This document shows, one piece after another, positions 1 through 8,272 of a stretch of 46,489 bases of DNA. Made by a program: the position numbers and the translations under genes. The notes below the pieces were generated by a model, which saw only the letters and a list, made by a program, of their open reading frames with translations, was not told the origin of the DNA and ran no database searches. This DNA is from UBA5314 sp035560815 (GTDB taxonomy: Bacteria > Bacillota > Syntrophomonadia > Syntrophomonadales > Syntrophomonadaceae), in the NCBI GenBank assembly GCA_035560815.1, contig DATMYR010000036.1, positions 1 to 46,489 on the forward strand, written 5' to 3'. The stretch's first letter is position 1, and the number at the start of each line of letters is the position of its first letter.

Positions 1-81
1 CCATATAATTTTCCAAATTCCTGTAATAGTAAGTTTTATTTTTACGGTCGCACTATCATGTTAGTCATACCCCCACCGGCC

Positions 82-110
82 AGAACGCCCGTTCTCATCT
101 ATGTTACAAT
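82..110 (+). promoter_or_regulatory. LexA-like SOS box with -10 element
   Basis: AGAACGCCCGTTCT (82-95) matches the Gram-positive LexA half-sites GAAC-N4-GTTC. A good -10 (TACAAT, 105-110) follows, so a repressor at the box would cover the -35 region. The first in-frame start of the next gene is 28 bp downstream. SOS control is inferred; an 8-base match can arise by chance about once per 65 kb. Confidence 0.5.
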
Positions 111-137
111 ATAAGGAAAAAGCCATAGAAAGGAAGG

Positions 138-761
138 TTGATCCTACTGGTTTCATCGCTCTGCCCCCAAAAAATAGAGGAGGTCCATGGCCAGCTCATC
201 GCCTTTTATCCTGTATATACCGACTTGGGAAGCGTAACCCAGGTGATATATAAACTGAACGATTCAGAAACATTCACAAGCCTGGAGGATTCGCGCCAGG
301 TGGAAAGTGTAAAGCGCGCCCTGGCGCGCTGCTATGCTGTCGACCTCCAAGCCCAGGCTTGTTTACTGCGCGAGAAATATCATCGCCGGATATTGCTGCA
401 TTTCCATTTGCCCGATGGCCGTGTATTCGTGCCCTTTAAACTGCGGGAAAGCAGGATCAGCGGAGATGCATGCTATGGTTATGTTGATATTGACCAGGTG
501 GCCCGCCTGGTGCCGGGCTACGAATCTTATGTAATGCTTAAGACCGGTGACCAGCTGCCCCTTTACAGTAACATCACCACCGCCCGCCTGGCCTATTTTA
601 TGGGTTTGGAAATACTGGCCGACTGCGTCGGTCCCCAGGAAGATGCCGACCTGGACCTGGTCAATGTCTTGGCGGTTTTGCGCAAGGTATTTGCAGGTGA
701 GCCACAGCCTGGGCGGGACCCCTCCAGGCGTTTCCGCGTAAAGTTTTTACCCAGCAAATAA
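138..761 (+). CDS. Hypothetical protein (207 aa), possibly SOS-regulated
   Basis: I do not recognise a family with certainty. The protein is soluble, without a signal peptide or membrane segment. It mixes beta-rich stretches (around residues 75-125) with an aromatic region near 140-160, and has a basic C-terminus. TTG 138 is the first in-frame start because TAG lies at 126-128. The Shine-Dalgarno (AAAGGAAGG) abuts this TTG, closer than usual, so the true start may differ. The gene stands alone: a LexA-like box and -10 precede it and an intrinsic terminator (804-850) follows. A distant relation to ComK-like regulators was considered but cannot be supported from the sequence. Confidence 0.6.
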   Translation: MILLVSSLCPQKIEEVHGQLIAFYPVYTDLGSVTQVIYKLNDSETFTSLEDSRQVESVKRALARCYAVDLQAQACLLREKYHRRILLHFHLPDGRVFVPFKLRESRISGDACYGYVDIDQVARLVPGYESYVMLKTGDQLPLYSNITTARLAYFMGLEILADCVGPQEDADLDLVNVLAVLRKVFAGEPQPGRDPSRRFRVKFLPSK

Positions 762-803
762 TTTACTGCCGGACTTAAGGGGCAGAAATGAATAATTACC
801 AGC

Positions 804-850
804 TGCCAGCGGCTATTTGATGAATTATAGCTGCTGGCAATTTGTTTTTA
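804..850 (+). terminator. Intrinsic terminator after the 207-aa gene
   Basis: A 13-bp stem with one G-U pair (TGCCAGCGGCTAT, 804-816, with ATAGCTGCTGGCA, 827-839) is followed by a T-rich tract (840-849). It separates the upstream gene from the DUF1659 operon. Confidence 0.8.
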
Positions 851-894
851 CCGATTTTGAGCAATTCGCCTGGAGGATTGAGGAGGTATACGCT

Positions 895-960
895 ATGGCC
901 AGGGTCGGGCACAAACTGCGACCACTAAGCAAAAGGAAGGAGGAACCATTATGGCAGTAA
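895..960 (+). CDS. Possible 21-aa basic leader peptide
   Basis: ATG 895 lies 5-9 bases behind a strong GAGGAGG Shine-Dalgarno. The frame runs 21 codons and is rich in Arg and Lys. Its stop (TAA, 958-960) falls inside the next gene, which starts at 951, so ribosomes finishing here could help start DUF1659 translation. Only the SD and the overlap support it; it may be a relic or a coupling leader. Confidence 0.35.
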   Translation: MARVGHKLRPLSKRKEEPLWQ

Positions 961-1157
961 CTTCCACGCCCACTTCATCCGATTTTGCGCTGGTTTATGA
1001 TAATGCCGGTAAAAGTGTTACCCGCCGGTATTCCGAGGTAAAATTCGCGGCTGCTGACGCCGATGTGTATTCGGTAGCCAGCTCCCTGGACGGTCTGCAA
1101 GATCAAACCCTGACCGCTGTTCAGCGCAGGCTCGACAGCGAACTTGTAAATGCTTAA
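951..1157 (+). CDS. DUF1659 family protein
   Basis: A 68-residue protein with the family's typical start (MAVTSTPTSS), a central RRYSEVK-like strand and the conserved tail pattern in which a Leu-rich helix ends in a QRRLDSELVNA-like motif. Members are small cytoplasmic proteins of unknown function, common in Firmicutes and usually next to DUF2922 and YvrJ, exactly as here. The start is set by AAGGAGG eight bases upstream. It is the first full-length gene of a cluster running to 2621. Confidence 0.85.
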   Translation: MAVTSTPTSSDFALVYDNAGKSVTRRYSEVKFAAADADVYSVASSLDGLQDQTLTAVQRRLDSELVNA

Positions 1158-1192
1158 ATACCTCACTTCATTAATTTGCGAAAGGAGGCTAA

Positions 1193-1411
1193 ATGATGAG
1201 GATATTGGAAATGACCTTTAGCACGGAGCTGGGTAAATCTAAGACCCTCCGGGTTTATAATGCCAAAGCGGCTTTAACCGGGGCCGAAGTTGCGGCAGCC
1301 ATGGATAACATTATCGCTAAGAACATCTTTTCCGGTACCGGCGGCGAAATTACCGGAAAAGTTAAAGCCCAGGTGGTAACCACCAGCACCGCCGATGTGA
1401 GCCTGGTCTAA
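1193..1411 (+). CDS. DUF2922 family protein
   Basis: A 72-residue protein with the DUF2922 pattern: an N-terminal strand (ILEMTFST), a GKSKTLRVYNAK-like segment, then a helix containing EVAAAMDNIIAKNIF and a C-terminal strand. The function of the family is unknown. It follows DUF1659 by 35 bp with an AAAGGAGG ribosome-binding site. Two ATG codons stand in tandem at 1193 and 1196; either could be used. Confidence 0.85.
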   Translation: MMRILEMTFSTELGKSKTLRVYNAKAALTGAEVAAAMDNIIAKNIFSGTGGEITGKVKAQVVTTSTADVSLV

Positions 1412-1472
1412 TCTGTTTGCCAAGCGCCGGGGCGCGCCTCCCGGCGCTGGCAAGTAGAAAGGAGGGCGCAGT

Positions 1473-1673
1473 GTGGACGATATTTTAAACCTTATTGCAA
1501 ATGTTGGCTTTCCCATTGCGGTGGCCGTTTTTTTATTGGTCAGAATTGAAAGCAAGATAGCCTGTTTGACTACAGCCATAGCCGAGCTGCGCGAAGCGAT
1601 CCTGACCATGCCGCGCGAGCAGCCCCAGTCCATCTATACGGCTGCCCGGGCAACCGTGAGGGAAGGCCTATGA
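1473..1673 (+). CDS. YvrJ family small membrane protein
   Basis: A 66-residue protein whose N-terminal half is one hydrophobic helix (about residues 8-24, GFPIAVAVFLLVRIE), followed by a charged amphipathic helix, as in the YvrJ family. The GTG start follows GAAAGGAGGGC. Its stop overlaps the ATG of the amidase gene (ATGA at 1670-1673), so the two are probably translationally coupled. The family's role is unknown; it often accompanies DUF1659 and DUF2922. Confidence 0.8.
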   Translation: MDDILNLIANVGFPIAVAVFLLVRIESKIACLTTAIAELREAILTMPREQPQSIYTAARATVREGL

Positions 1674-2305
1674 TCAACATCATTCCCACCAATCTTACCT
1701 TCGGTCCCCTATCCCCGCGCCCGGCTACCCGGCGCATTATAGTCCACCACTCAGCCAGCCCGGATGTATCAGCTGCTGCCATCCACGGCTGGCATTTACA
1801 ACGGGGGTGGAGCGGGATCGGTTATCATTTCGTAATCCGGCAGGATGGCAGTATCGAAGCCGGCCGCCCGGTGGACTCCATTGGGGCCCATGCCGGTCCC
1901 CCGGCCAATGGCGACAGTATCGGAATATGCCTGGCCGGGAATTTCATGGAATACCCTCCGGCCAGCCTGCAGCTGCAATCCCTGGTTCAGCTGGTGGCTT
2001 ATTTACAGGAAGCCTATAAGACCGATCTGGAAGTACTGCGGCACAAGGATGTGGCTTCCACCGAGTGCCCGGGTGATTTATTCCCCTGGCTGGAAATAAT
2101 CGGGGCTCTATACGGCCCGTCAATCGGCGAAAACGAGGGAGGTAATACTGTGGAACCCTGGAAAAATGACATTATGACCCAGGCTATGGATAAAAAACTG
2201 ATCACCCAGGAACATGATCCGGATGAACCGGCTCCCAAATGGTTTGTCCTGGCCGTTGCCCTCAATACATTGCAGGAGGTTGAAAGTCATGGCGAAAAAC
2301 AATAA
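1670..2305 (+). CDS. N-acetylmuramoyl-L-alanine amidase (Amidase_2/PGRP fold)
   Basis: The first ~150 residues form a type-2 amidase that cleaves the lactyl-Ala bond of peptidoglycan. Zinc ligands of the T7-lysozyme type are visible: the VHHSASP motif (H26/H27), H125 in LRHKDV and C133 in TECPG. The conserved YHFVIRQDGSIEAGRP core lies between. No signal peptide is seen. The ~55-residue C-terminal extension is acidic and of unknown function. The stop lies inside the following gene (start 2289), indicating coupling. Because it lies outside the prophage repeats it is host-encoded, though it may come from an older phage lysis cassette. Confidence 0.85.
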   Translation: MINIIPTNLTFGPLSPRPATRRIIVHHSASPDVSAAAIHGWHLQRGWSGIGYHFVIRQDGSIEAGRPVDSIGAHAGPPANGDSIGICLAGNFMEYPPASLQLQSLVQLVAYLQEAYKTDLEVLRHKDVASTECPGDLFPWLEIIGALYGPSIGENEGGNTVEPWKNDIMTQAMDKKLITQEHDPDEPAPKWFVLAVALNTLQEVESHGEKQ

Positions 2306-2621
2306 GATGACCGCTAAACAGTTTGCTTTATGGATGGAAGAGCAGGCCGGGGCCAGGTGCCGGCTGGTTCCCGGGCGTGCCGAGTGCGTGATTGATATTG
2401 GGCACATCGAACCCGGTAGGTTTGCCGCCCTGTATGCAATTGATTCATCCACCGGCCTGCTGGTCGTGGAGCTGGCTGATAATTTTGCCAGCGAGTCCGA
2501 GGCCTGGAAGGCTATCGAAACCGAGAGCAGCCTGGCCTTTCCTCCCCGGTTTTTTGATGAATGGGTGCAAGAGCAATATCTGGCCGATAAGAGCGCCCAA
2601 GTCGAGCAGTTATCACTATAA
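2289..2621 (+). CDS. Hypothetical protein (110 aa), last gene of the DUF1659 operon
   Basis: I do not recognise this family. The protein is small, acidic and soluble, with an N-terminal amphipathic helix, a central beta-rich stretch and aromatic residues near the C-terminus (FPPRFFDEWVQEQYL). ATG 2289 is chosen because GCAGGAGGTTGAAAGTC sits just upstream, inside the end of the amidase gene. A terminator follows 20 bp downstream. Confidence 0.6.
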   Translation: MAKNNKMTAKQFALWMEEQAGARCRLVPGRAECVIDIGHIEPGRFAALYAIDSSTGLLVVELADNFASESEAWKAIETESSLAFPPRFFDEWVQEQYLADKSAQVEQLSL

Positions 2622-2641
2622 TATAATGATTATAAATAGAG

Positions 2642-2680
2642 AACCCATCCTGTAGAGCTTAGGCAGCAGGGTGGGTTTGT
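2642..2680 (+). terminator. Intrinsic terminator-like hairpin closing the host operon
   Basis: AACCCATCCTG (2642-2652) pairs with CAGGGTGGGTT (2667-2677) with one G-U pair, followed by TGTTGTCC. The T-tract is short, so termination may be partial. It marks the border between host genes and the defence-like island. Confidence 0.6.
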
Positions 2681-2711
2681 TGTCCTAAAAAATGTCCTTA
2701 TGGAAAATATG

Positions 2712-2736
2712 CTATAATTTTCATGTAAAATTATAG
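2712..2736. promoter_or_regulatory. Perfect 10-bp inverted repeat overlapping a -10-like element
   Basis: CTATAATTTT (2712-2721) and AAAATTATAG (2727-2736) are perfect inverted arms around CATGT. The left arm contains TATAAT. A TAATACGAA direct repeat with 11-bp period follows (2758-2766, 2769-2777). A second TATAAT lies at 2871-2876, just ahead of the 2902 gene. The A+T-rich gap 2681-2901 holds no gene, so it is the likely control region of the two-gene unit; the repeats could be operators. Confidence 0.4.
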
Positions 2737-2901
2737 TGCGGATGTAACTAATGTCTGTAATACGAACCTAATACGAAGTTCGGGATACTTTCGATTATAG
2801 CAATAATAGGAACAATTAAACATGTGATGGAAATGGTTTAATACTTATAGATAATGCGAAGTTTGCCAATTATAATGTATTAACCAATAAGGGGTGACAA
2901 T

Positions 2902-5900
2902 ATGACAAAAAATATAAATTTTTTAAATCAGATCAAGAGATTTAATGATATGATGCAAGGCGGTCCAGTAATTTTATATTTGGGTACTGGCTATCAGCTT
3001 GACTATCCGGCCTTAGCAGCCAAGCCCTGGAGCTGTATCTATACCAGTGACCGGCGCAAGGAGTTGGCTCTGTGCTTCCACACCTCAACCCGGCAAGTGC
3101 GCAACATTACCAGTATCGAAGAGGCAAAGGCGGAAATAAAGGTTCTGGATAAACACAATCCCATGCTGATCTATCTCAACGGCAACGAGCCGCGCAACTT
3201 GGATGAAATGGATATCGACGAGCAGGTGGATTTTGAGGAAAACCAGAGAATGCTGTTGGATACACTCAGCTCTCTCATGAACAACAGTTTTTCCTCTCTG
3301 GTAATCATCGGTTACCGGGCGGGTACACCTGGCGAGTTGGACATGAAAAAACAGTTTTACCCTCTCCTGCGCAAAATGGGAGAGCGTTCCGTGTATTTCT
3401 ACGGCGTAGATGAAAAGACCGCGGCAGACCCTTACATTCAGCAACTGGTGAAAAACCAGATTGCGGCTGTCTTTCAGGAAGATTTGGGCGAAGCGCTGGA
3501 ACAGTCCCGCTCTAACGCAGATGATAACATCTGGGATGAGGACACCGCTACCCGAATCCAGAGGCGAGAAGACCAGCGTAACGCAGTGTATATTTCTGGA
3601 AAAGTCTGCCGTCTGGATCAGAACCTGTGCTATGAATTTTCAAAATACGGACGTTTGCTCACTATGAACGAGATGGACACCGGCACCATTAGCCGCATGC
3701 TGATGGTCGAGTATTTCTATAAATTCCTAAAAAAAAGTCCCTCGGAGCCACAGTGGTACGGATACAGCCCCCGTAACGGTTTTAGCGTCCGCCGGGAATA
3801 TGAGGACGTGTTGTATGATATGGTATCGGCTGCCCTGAAGGACAAGCGGGAACTAAAGAAACCCATTATCCTAATTGGCCAGACCAGCAGCGGTAAAAGC
3901 ATTGCTCTAGCAAGCCTTGCCTACCGCATTTTTCAGGAGCGGCAATATCCTATAATATTCATTACCAACCCGGATCTAACCTTTTTCGCTGATTCTCCGG
4001 GTTTCATTGCCCTGGACAACCTTCTCCAGGAGCTGGAGCGGCAGGGAGCCGGCCATGTGCTGATTGCCTGGGACTGCTCAGTATACAACCTGCAGAAAAA
4101 CAGCAGTATTCTTCAGATGCTGATCAGCTGCAGCAACCGGGGGCGCAAGGTAATCATCGTGGCCAGCGCCATGGGCCAGAATGGGGATTTCGATAAGCGC
4201 GCTTGGGACGATGGCCGCCTGCGCGGTCAGACCCAGGATTACTACATTGTGGATGCCCCGATTCACATTTCCCCGGAAGAGCGGAAAGCGCTTAAAAATC
4301 TTATCATCGAAAAGGGTAAACTGCCCCGAGTCCAAGTCGAGCGCTGGATGGAGAGCAACACCCATGACGATAACCTGCTCTCCCTGCTGTATACCCTAAT
4401 CTACTGGATTCACCCTCAACTGGAGCAGGGCGTGAACGGGGAAATTACCAAGGGCATTGAGTACACCAAAGCACAAATTGTAGAACTTCCTCCCCCGGAT
4501 CGAACCAAGCGGGAACTCACCTCCCTTGCTCAGCAGCTTATAAATTTCGGTTATGTTGCCGACCCAAATGAAGGTGAGACGCAGAATCAGGATGAATGGC
4601 TCCAAAGCCTTCGGGATAACCTCCAGAATTTCAGCGAGAGCTTGGCCGTGGCCTCTCAGTTCAAGCTGCGTATGCCTATGACACTGGCTATGCGCCTTTT
4701 GAACATACCGACTACCAGCGGAAACCAGCGGTATCGGAATATCGTCTTCCAGGCGCCCTGGCTTATCTGCGCCATGGATGATAACGAATATACCCCGGGT
4801 GGTTATTTCGTCACTTTCCGCACCCCAATTGAGGCGAAAATCTTCCTAGCCAGCTGTCATATAGATGAGCGAGGCCAGATGAAGGTCGTGGCGGATATCA
4901 TCAGAAAGCTTGGAGATAAGGAAAATCCCTATTTTAGCGAGGAAGTACTCTTTGTAGAACAACTTATCCGCATGATTGGCCCCAACAGCGAAGACAGTAC
5001 CGTACGCAACACCCGTGCCTCCTATGCCGAGGGTTGCCCGGATATCATTGACGCTCTGGCCAATCTGCGTCAAAACGGCATGGTGGAACCCCTGCTGATT
5101 TCTCAGGAGATCACATATATCCGAGAGTACTACGGCAACGACATTCAGCCATTGCAGGTCCGGGTGGAATGGCTGAATAAGGCTGTTCAAATTGCACGGG
5201 ATATATTGGATGACCTCAAGCGCCCAAATGAGCAGAGCAACTATCGGCTGGAGGGGCTTATCAACTCCATCACCGTAGAGAGCATCTTCAGTGAATTACG
5301 TCTTCAGCGAGCATATCAGGAACTGGAGCCAGAGGGCAGCCAGCAGGAAGGGGAAAAGATTATTATTATTCTTTATTCCTTTGCCGAGCGGTATACCCAG
5401 CTCAAGAATGTCATCATGAGCAATCCCCGCAATAGCTACGCCTATACGGCATTGCTATCCTGTTTCAGTACCTGTTATTTTGATCCATCCATACCCTATG
5501 ATATCAAGCTCAAATATCTCTCCCAGGTGCTGGAGATCACTGAGGAGGTTAATGCCAGCATCCCCGAGGTAGAGATGAACACCGACTATCAACGCGAGAA
5601 GCAGAAGTTCAACGGTATCTTCGACGAGGTCACTGGCGATAACCGGGTGGAACAGTACTTTCAGCAGTTGCTGGATATGGGTTCGGCTACAGGTATCCAC
5701 CTAAAAACCCATGCAATGTTGAAAAAGGCAAACATCGATTTCCTGAGTCCCCTATCTGACAATGCCCGTGCTAAATGCGCTGAGATTCTCAGCCTGCTGG
5801 AGAACGAGGACTATAGGGATATCGTGGAAAACAATAATGCCTGCCAGTATGCACGTCTGCGGCTCAAATGGCTGTATTACAACAGGCAGCCTATCTTCAG

Positions 5901-6390
5901 CGGCCAAGAGCAGCAGCTTACCTGCATGAATGACAGTCAGTGGCAGGAAATCCGCGCAATTTGCGCCAACTTTGCCGGCAAGATCCTCAGAAACAGCACA
6001 GACGTTTTCTATGCCAACACCATTTACTATCTCCTGGCCCTCACCTATGCACAATTGCGAGATTATCAGGCGGCAGAGGATGCTTGGAACTGCATCAGCG
6101 AGGGAAACTTTGCCCACCGGGGCCGCAATTGGGTCTGGCATATCCTGTGCGAGGCAAACGGCACTCCCAGAATATTTACCGGGACCTTGGAAAAACGCTA
6201 CTATAATGCGAATAAGCGTTCCGGTAAGATTTATGTTAAGGAAATGGGCTCTCTTGTGTATTACCGCAATTTGCCCAGCCTGGGCAAGTCCACTCCCAGC
6301 GGTACGGTGGATTCTCTGTGCATTGGCACATCCTATATCGGTTTCACCGCGCTTGCAGAAAAGCAGGGAAAATGGGGGGTAAGGGGATGA
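2902..6390 (+). CDS. Large STAND-like P-loop NTPase with possible SIR2-like N-terminus (putative antiviral sensor)
   Basis: A 1162-residue protein. Residues ~20-190 look like a Rossmann-type domain: a Gly-rich strand-loop (ILYLGTGYQLDYP), PWSCIYTSDRRKEL where SIR2 enzymes have a TTNYD-like motif, LIYLNGN, and SSLVIIGYRAG. This suggests a divergent, perhaps degenerate SIR2/TIR-like domain (inference). The NTPase core has Walker A GQTSSGKS (326-333) and a probable Walker B LIAWDCS (D391). Residues ~500-1162 are helical and repeat-like, with TPR-type pieces near the C-terminus, as expected of a sensor region. AAGGGGTG supports ATG 2902. The stop overlaps the HEPN gene (ATGA). Sensor-NTPase-effector architecture of this kind is typical of Avs-like antiphage proteins. 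Confidence 0.6.
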   Translation: MTKNINFLNQIKRFNDMMQGGPVILYLGTGYQLDYPALAAKPWSCIYTSDRRKELALCFHTSTRQVRNITSIEEAKAEIKVLDKHNPMLIYLNGNEPRNLDEMDIDEQVDFEENQRMLLDTLSSLMNNSFSSLVIIGYRAGTPGELDMKKQFYPLLRKMGERSVYFYGVDEKTAADPYIQQLVKNQIAAVFQEDLGEALEQSRSNADDNIWDEDTATRIQRREDQRNAVYISGKVCRLDQNLCYEFSKYGRLLTMNEMDTGTISRMLMVEYFYKFLKKSPSEPQWYGYSPRNGFSVRREYEDVLYDMVSAALKDKRELKKPIILIGQTSSGKSIALASLAYRIFQERQYPIIFITNPDLTFFADSPGFIALDNLLQELERQGAGHVLIAWDCSVYNLQKNSSILQMLISCSNRGRKVIIVASAMGQNGDFDKRAWDDGRLRGQTQDYYIVDAPIHISPEERKALKNLIIEKGKLPRVQVERWMESNTHDDNLLSLLYTLIYWIHPQLEQGVNGEITKGIEYTKAQIVELPPPDRTKRELTSLAQQLINFGYVADPNEGETQNQDEWLQSLRDNLQNFSESLAVASQFKLRMPMTLAMRLLNIPTTSGNQRYRNIVFQAPWLICAMDDNEYTPGGYFVTFRTPIEAKIFLASCHIDERGQMKVVADIIRKLGDKENPYFSEEVLFVEQLIRMIGPNSEDSTVRNTRASYAEGCPDIIDALANLRQNGMVEPLLISQEITYIREYYGNDIQPLQVRVEWLNKAVQIARDILDDLKRPNEQSNYRLEGLINSITVESIFSELRLQRAYQELEPEGSQQEGEKIIIILYSFAERYTQLKNVIMSNPRNSYAYTALLSCFSTCYFDPSIPYDIKLKYLSQVLEITEEVNASIPEVEMNTDYQREKQKFNGIFDEVTGDNRVEQYFQQLLDMGSATGIHLKTHAMLKKANIDFLSPLSDNARAKCAEILSLLENEDYRDIVENNNACQYARLRLKWLYYNRQPIFSGQEQQLTCMNDSQWQEIRAICANFAGKILRNSTDVFYANTIYYLLALTYAQLRDYQAAEDAWNCISEGNFAHRGRNWVWHILCEANGTPRIFTGTLEKRYYNANKRSGKIYVKEMGSLVYYRNLPSLGKSTPSGTVDSLCIGTSYIGFTALAEKQGKWGVRG

Positions 6391-7313
6391 AGCCTTCCGA
6401 ATCTGTCTGCTTTGCCACAGATAAAATCGAGGCGTTAAACGACCTGGCTACCCAGATAGATGAGAGACTCTTCCTTTTCGCCTACTATGAACCAAAGCCA
6501 TGGCCTGAGAAGGAAAGCGCCCGTACTCGGTTTTACACAGCAATTGTGAATCTCTATGGTCTATTTTGGGACTGTGGTCCTTTCGTCCGCACCAGACTCA
6601 TGGTAGATAATATGTATCATCCCCAGGATTCCATTCTCCCCAAGGGAGCAGATCTGCAAGACCTAAGAAAAACAATATCTGGACGCTTTGTCGTTCTGAT
6701 TGAGGTAATCAGTGCGTTTCGCAGTATCATCTGCCACAACAATAGCAGTGTCTTTTATTTTAACGGCAGGATGCAGGATGCGGCTGTGCATTGGTGTGAC
6801 GAATTCTGCGGCATATGGAGACCGCTGGCAGATTTAGAATCATGTGATTGGAAAAAGATGCTGGATGTGCTTATCTCCCAGATGCGGCAGGTAGCGGAGG
6901 ATATGGAGTTTTGCCTGAATGATTTGATCCGATTGATCCCGAGCAGGAATTATCAACTGAATAAAACAATCGACCAATGGCTCCTTTACGGCATCGGAGG
7001 CTGGTACCGATACAACCATGAGTTGCTGTTGAACGCTATGGCAGAATTTTATATGCTATTTATCGGCACGGAGGAGAAGGGCGCCATGACCGGTGCCTAT
7101 GACCAGGATATTTCTCTGAGGCAGAATGTGAAAAACTGGCTTGCGGTACATTTTGGCACTGATTCCAGACAGTGGCAAAAACAATGGCTAGAGCAGGGAA
7201 AAATGAAAACTGTTTTTCAGCATTACTGCCCGAGACCGGCGTTGCCGGACGAGTTTTTTAAAATTCTGGCTAACGATGTATACAGCTTCAGCTTGCGCAA
7301 TGCTTTGGGCTGA
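6387..7313 (+). CDS. HEPN-motif protein paired with the large NTPase
   Basis: A 308-residue, mostly helical protein without membrane segments. Residues 112-117 (R-S-I-I-C-H, followed by NN) fit the catalytic R-x4-6-H motif of HEPN ribonucleases, placed after a long helix as is usual. This makes it a candidate RNA-cleaving effector or a partner controlling one; I cannot name a family. ATG 6387 overlaps the stop of the upstream gene and follows a G-rich SD. ATG 6372 is an in-frame alternative. The overlap implies strict co-translation with the NTPase. No obvious terminator follows. A structural rather than catalytic helical protein is the main alternative. Confidence 0.55.
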   Translation: MKPSESVCFATDKIEALNDLATQIDERLFLFAYYEPKPWPEKESARTRFYTAIVNLYGLFWDCGPFVRTRLMVDNMYHPQDSILPKGADLQDLRKTISGRFVVLIEVISAFRSIICHNNSSVFYFNGRMQDAAVHWCDEFCGIWRPLADLESCDWKKMLDVLISQMRQVAEDMEFCLNDLIRLIPSRNYQLNKTIDQWLLYGIGGWYRYNHELLLNAMAEFYMLFIGTEEKGAMTGAYDQDISLRQNVKNWLAVHFGTDSRQWQKQWLEQGKMKTVFQHYCPRPALPDEFFKILANDVYSFSLRNALG

Positions 7314-8088
7314 CGGCTTTTTACATTTTCTACTATAGGTAAGACATTCCAGATAAAATATCACCAGCATCGGCCCCGCAGATGCCACCTTCGCCGAACC
7401 AACCGGGACCACGCCTTTGCAAAAACTGTTCGGTTTACATAACTCCTATTCGAGGATGGACCGGAGCAAAGCGGAGGGAACCTGCAGGGTCCTTCGTCGC
7501 AATAGTAGTTATGTAGACCGGTATAGACCCAGCCACCGCCTTTAGCCGGGAACTTGTGGAGCTTAGCGGAACATGTTCCCACAGCCCCCGCCGTAATCAA
7601 ACATTTGCCCAGGCCGTGTTATCCTCCAGGAACTAAAGGATAATACGGCCGCCCCCCTTGATCATCGCCATAATTTTCCCTCTGACATAAGAAAGAATAA
7701 CATCGAGGGCATGATGGCGAGAGCGCAGCGCAAGCACAGCCGTCATGATGCCCCGGGCACCGAGCGGAAGGCGCAGGCGTAGGGCCGCGGACATCCGCGT
7801 ATGTGATCGCGCAGCGCACGCGGGTGAGCGCCGATCGGGAAGCCCGGAGCCTGGGCCTGGAGCGGGATAGGGTTGCAGTTTCGGCGCGCATCGTGCGACG
7901 GAGCGCCCCGGTGCTCTATCAGCTCCAACCTACCAGGCTGCCACCGGGGAGCTGGTCGGTGTAGCAAAGCGGAGACCAGAGGAGCGGGCGGCCACCGAGC
8001 GGAGGGCGATGTCCGGAACGGAATACAGCGCAGCGCACAGCTTTGAGAAGGACGGAATCAATAAATCAAAGGTGATACATGTCAAATA
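7314..8088. repeat. Non-coding array of hairpins with recurrent GGAGC/AGCG loop motif
   Basis: No gene is credible here. Successive hairpins: HP1 7431-7520 (arms ACATAACTCCTATT 7437-7450 and AATAGTAGTTATGT 7501-7514, one mismatch, plus inner GGACC/GGTCC); HP2 7548-7580 (10-bp arms, one mismatch); HP3 7612-7650 (GGCCGTGTTATCC/GGATAATACGGCC, one G-U); HP4 7707-7753; CGCGGA/TCCGCG 7784-7797; and CCCCGGTG 7906-7913 with CACCGGGG 7942-7949. HP1 and HP2 enclose GGAGCAAAGCGGA (7463-7475) and GGAGCTTAGCGGA (7558-7570). HP4 encloses GAGCGCAGCG. GAGCGG/AGCGCAGCGCA variants recur to 8035. The stretch is far richer in G+C than the genes on either side. Confidence 0.6.
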
Positions 8089-8117
8089 TTGCTATTTCAT
8101 AACACGTTTTGTATACT
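8089..8117 (+). promoter_or_regulatory. Promoter for the RT-associated transcript
   Basis: TTGCTA (8089-8094) and TATACT (8112-8117) with an ideal 17-bp spacer. Transcription would start near 8124, about 160 bp ahead of the reverse transcriptase start codon. Confidence 0.6.
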
Positions 8118-8123
8118 TAGGGT

Positions 8124-8270
8124 ATGTCTTTAGGAGACGAGTGGATGCCCTATTGGCGGTTTACCGTCCTGTCGGAAGTGCTCTCAAAGCATTATCCCAA
8201 AGTGAGAACTTATTTTTAATTCGGTTGCATCCGCGGGGACAGACTCTCGTATTTACGGGAGTCCTTTCTT
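8124..8270 (+). ncRNA. Candidate ~150-nt structured RNA upstream of the reverse transcriptase
   Basis: A promoter (8089-8117) and an intrinsic terminator (8242-8272) delimit a transcript of about 150 nt with no convincing reading frame. Small hairpins are visible (GTCT/AGAC, CGGT/ACCG, AAGT-GAGA-ACTT). Several antiphage reverse transcriptases (DRT2, DRT3, DRT9, retrons) carry a functional non-coding RNA just upstream, so this is a candidate template or cofactor RNA. That is inference from position; it could also be an attenuated leader. Confidence 0.45.
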
Positions 8271-8272
8271 TT
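8242..8272 (+). terminator. Terminator between candidate ncRNA and RT gene
   Basis: GACTCTCGT (8242-8250) pairs with ACGGGAGTC (8255-8263) around ATTT, followed by CTTTCTTTT. It ends just before the AGGAGG of the RT gene, so read-through or attenuation would set how much RT mRNA is made relative to the short RNA. Confidence 0.75.

Noticed and set aside
2902..7313. NTPase/HEPN genes as phage cargo
   Set aside because: They lie outside the 5-bp target duplications that fix the prophage to 8538-45750.
7619..7967. Long minus-strand frames in the hairpin array
   Set aside because: Arg/Ala/Pro/Cys-rich low-complexity translations with no SD; the region is hairpins and G+C-rich repeats.
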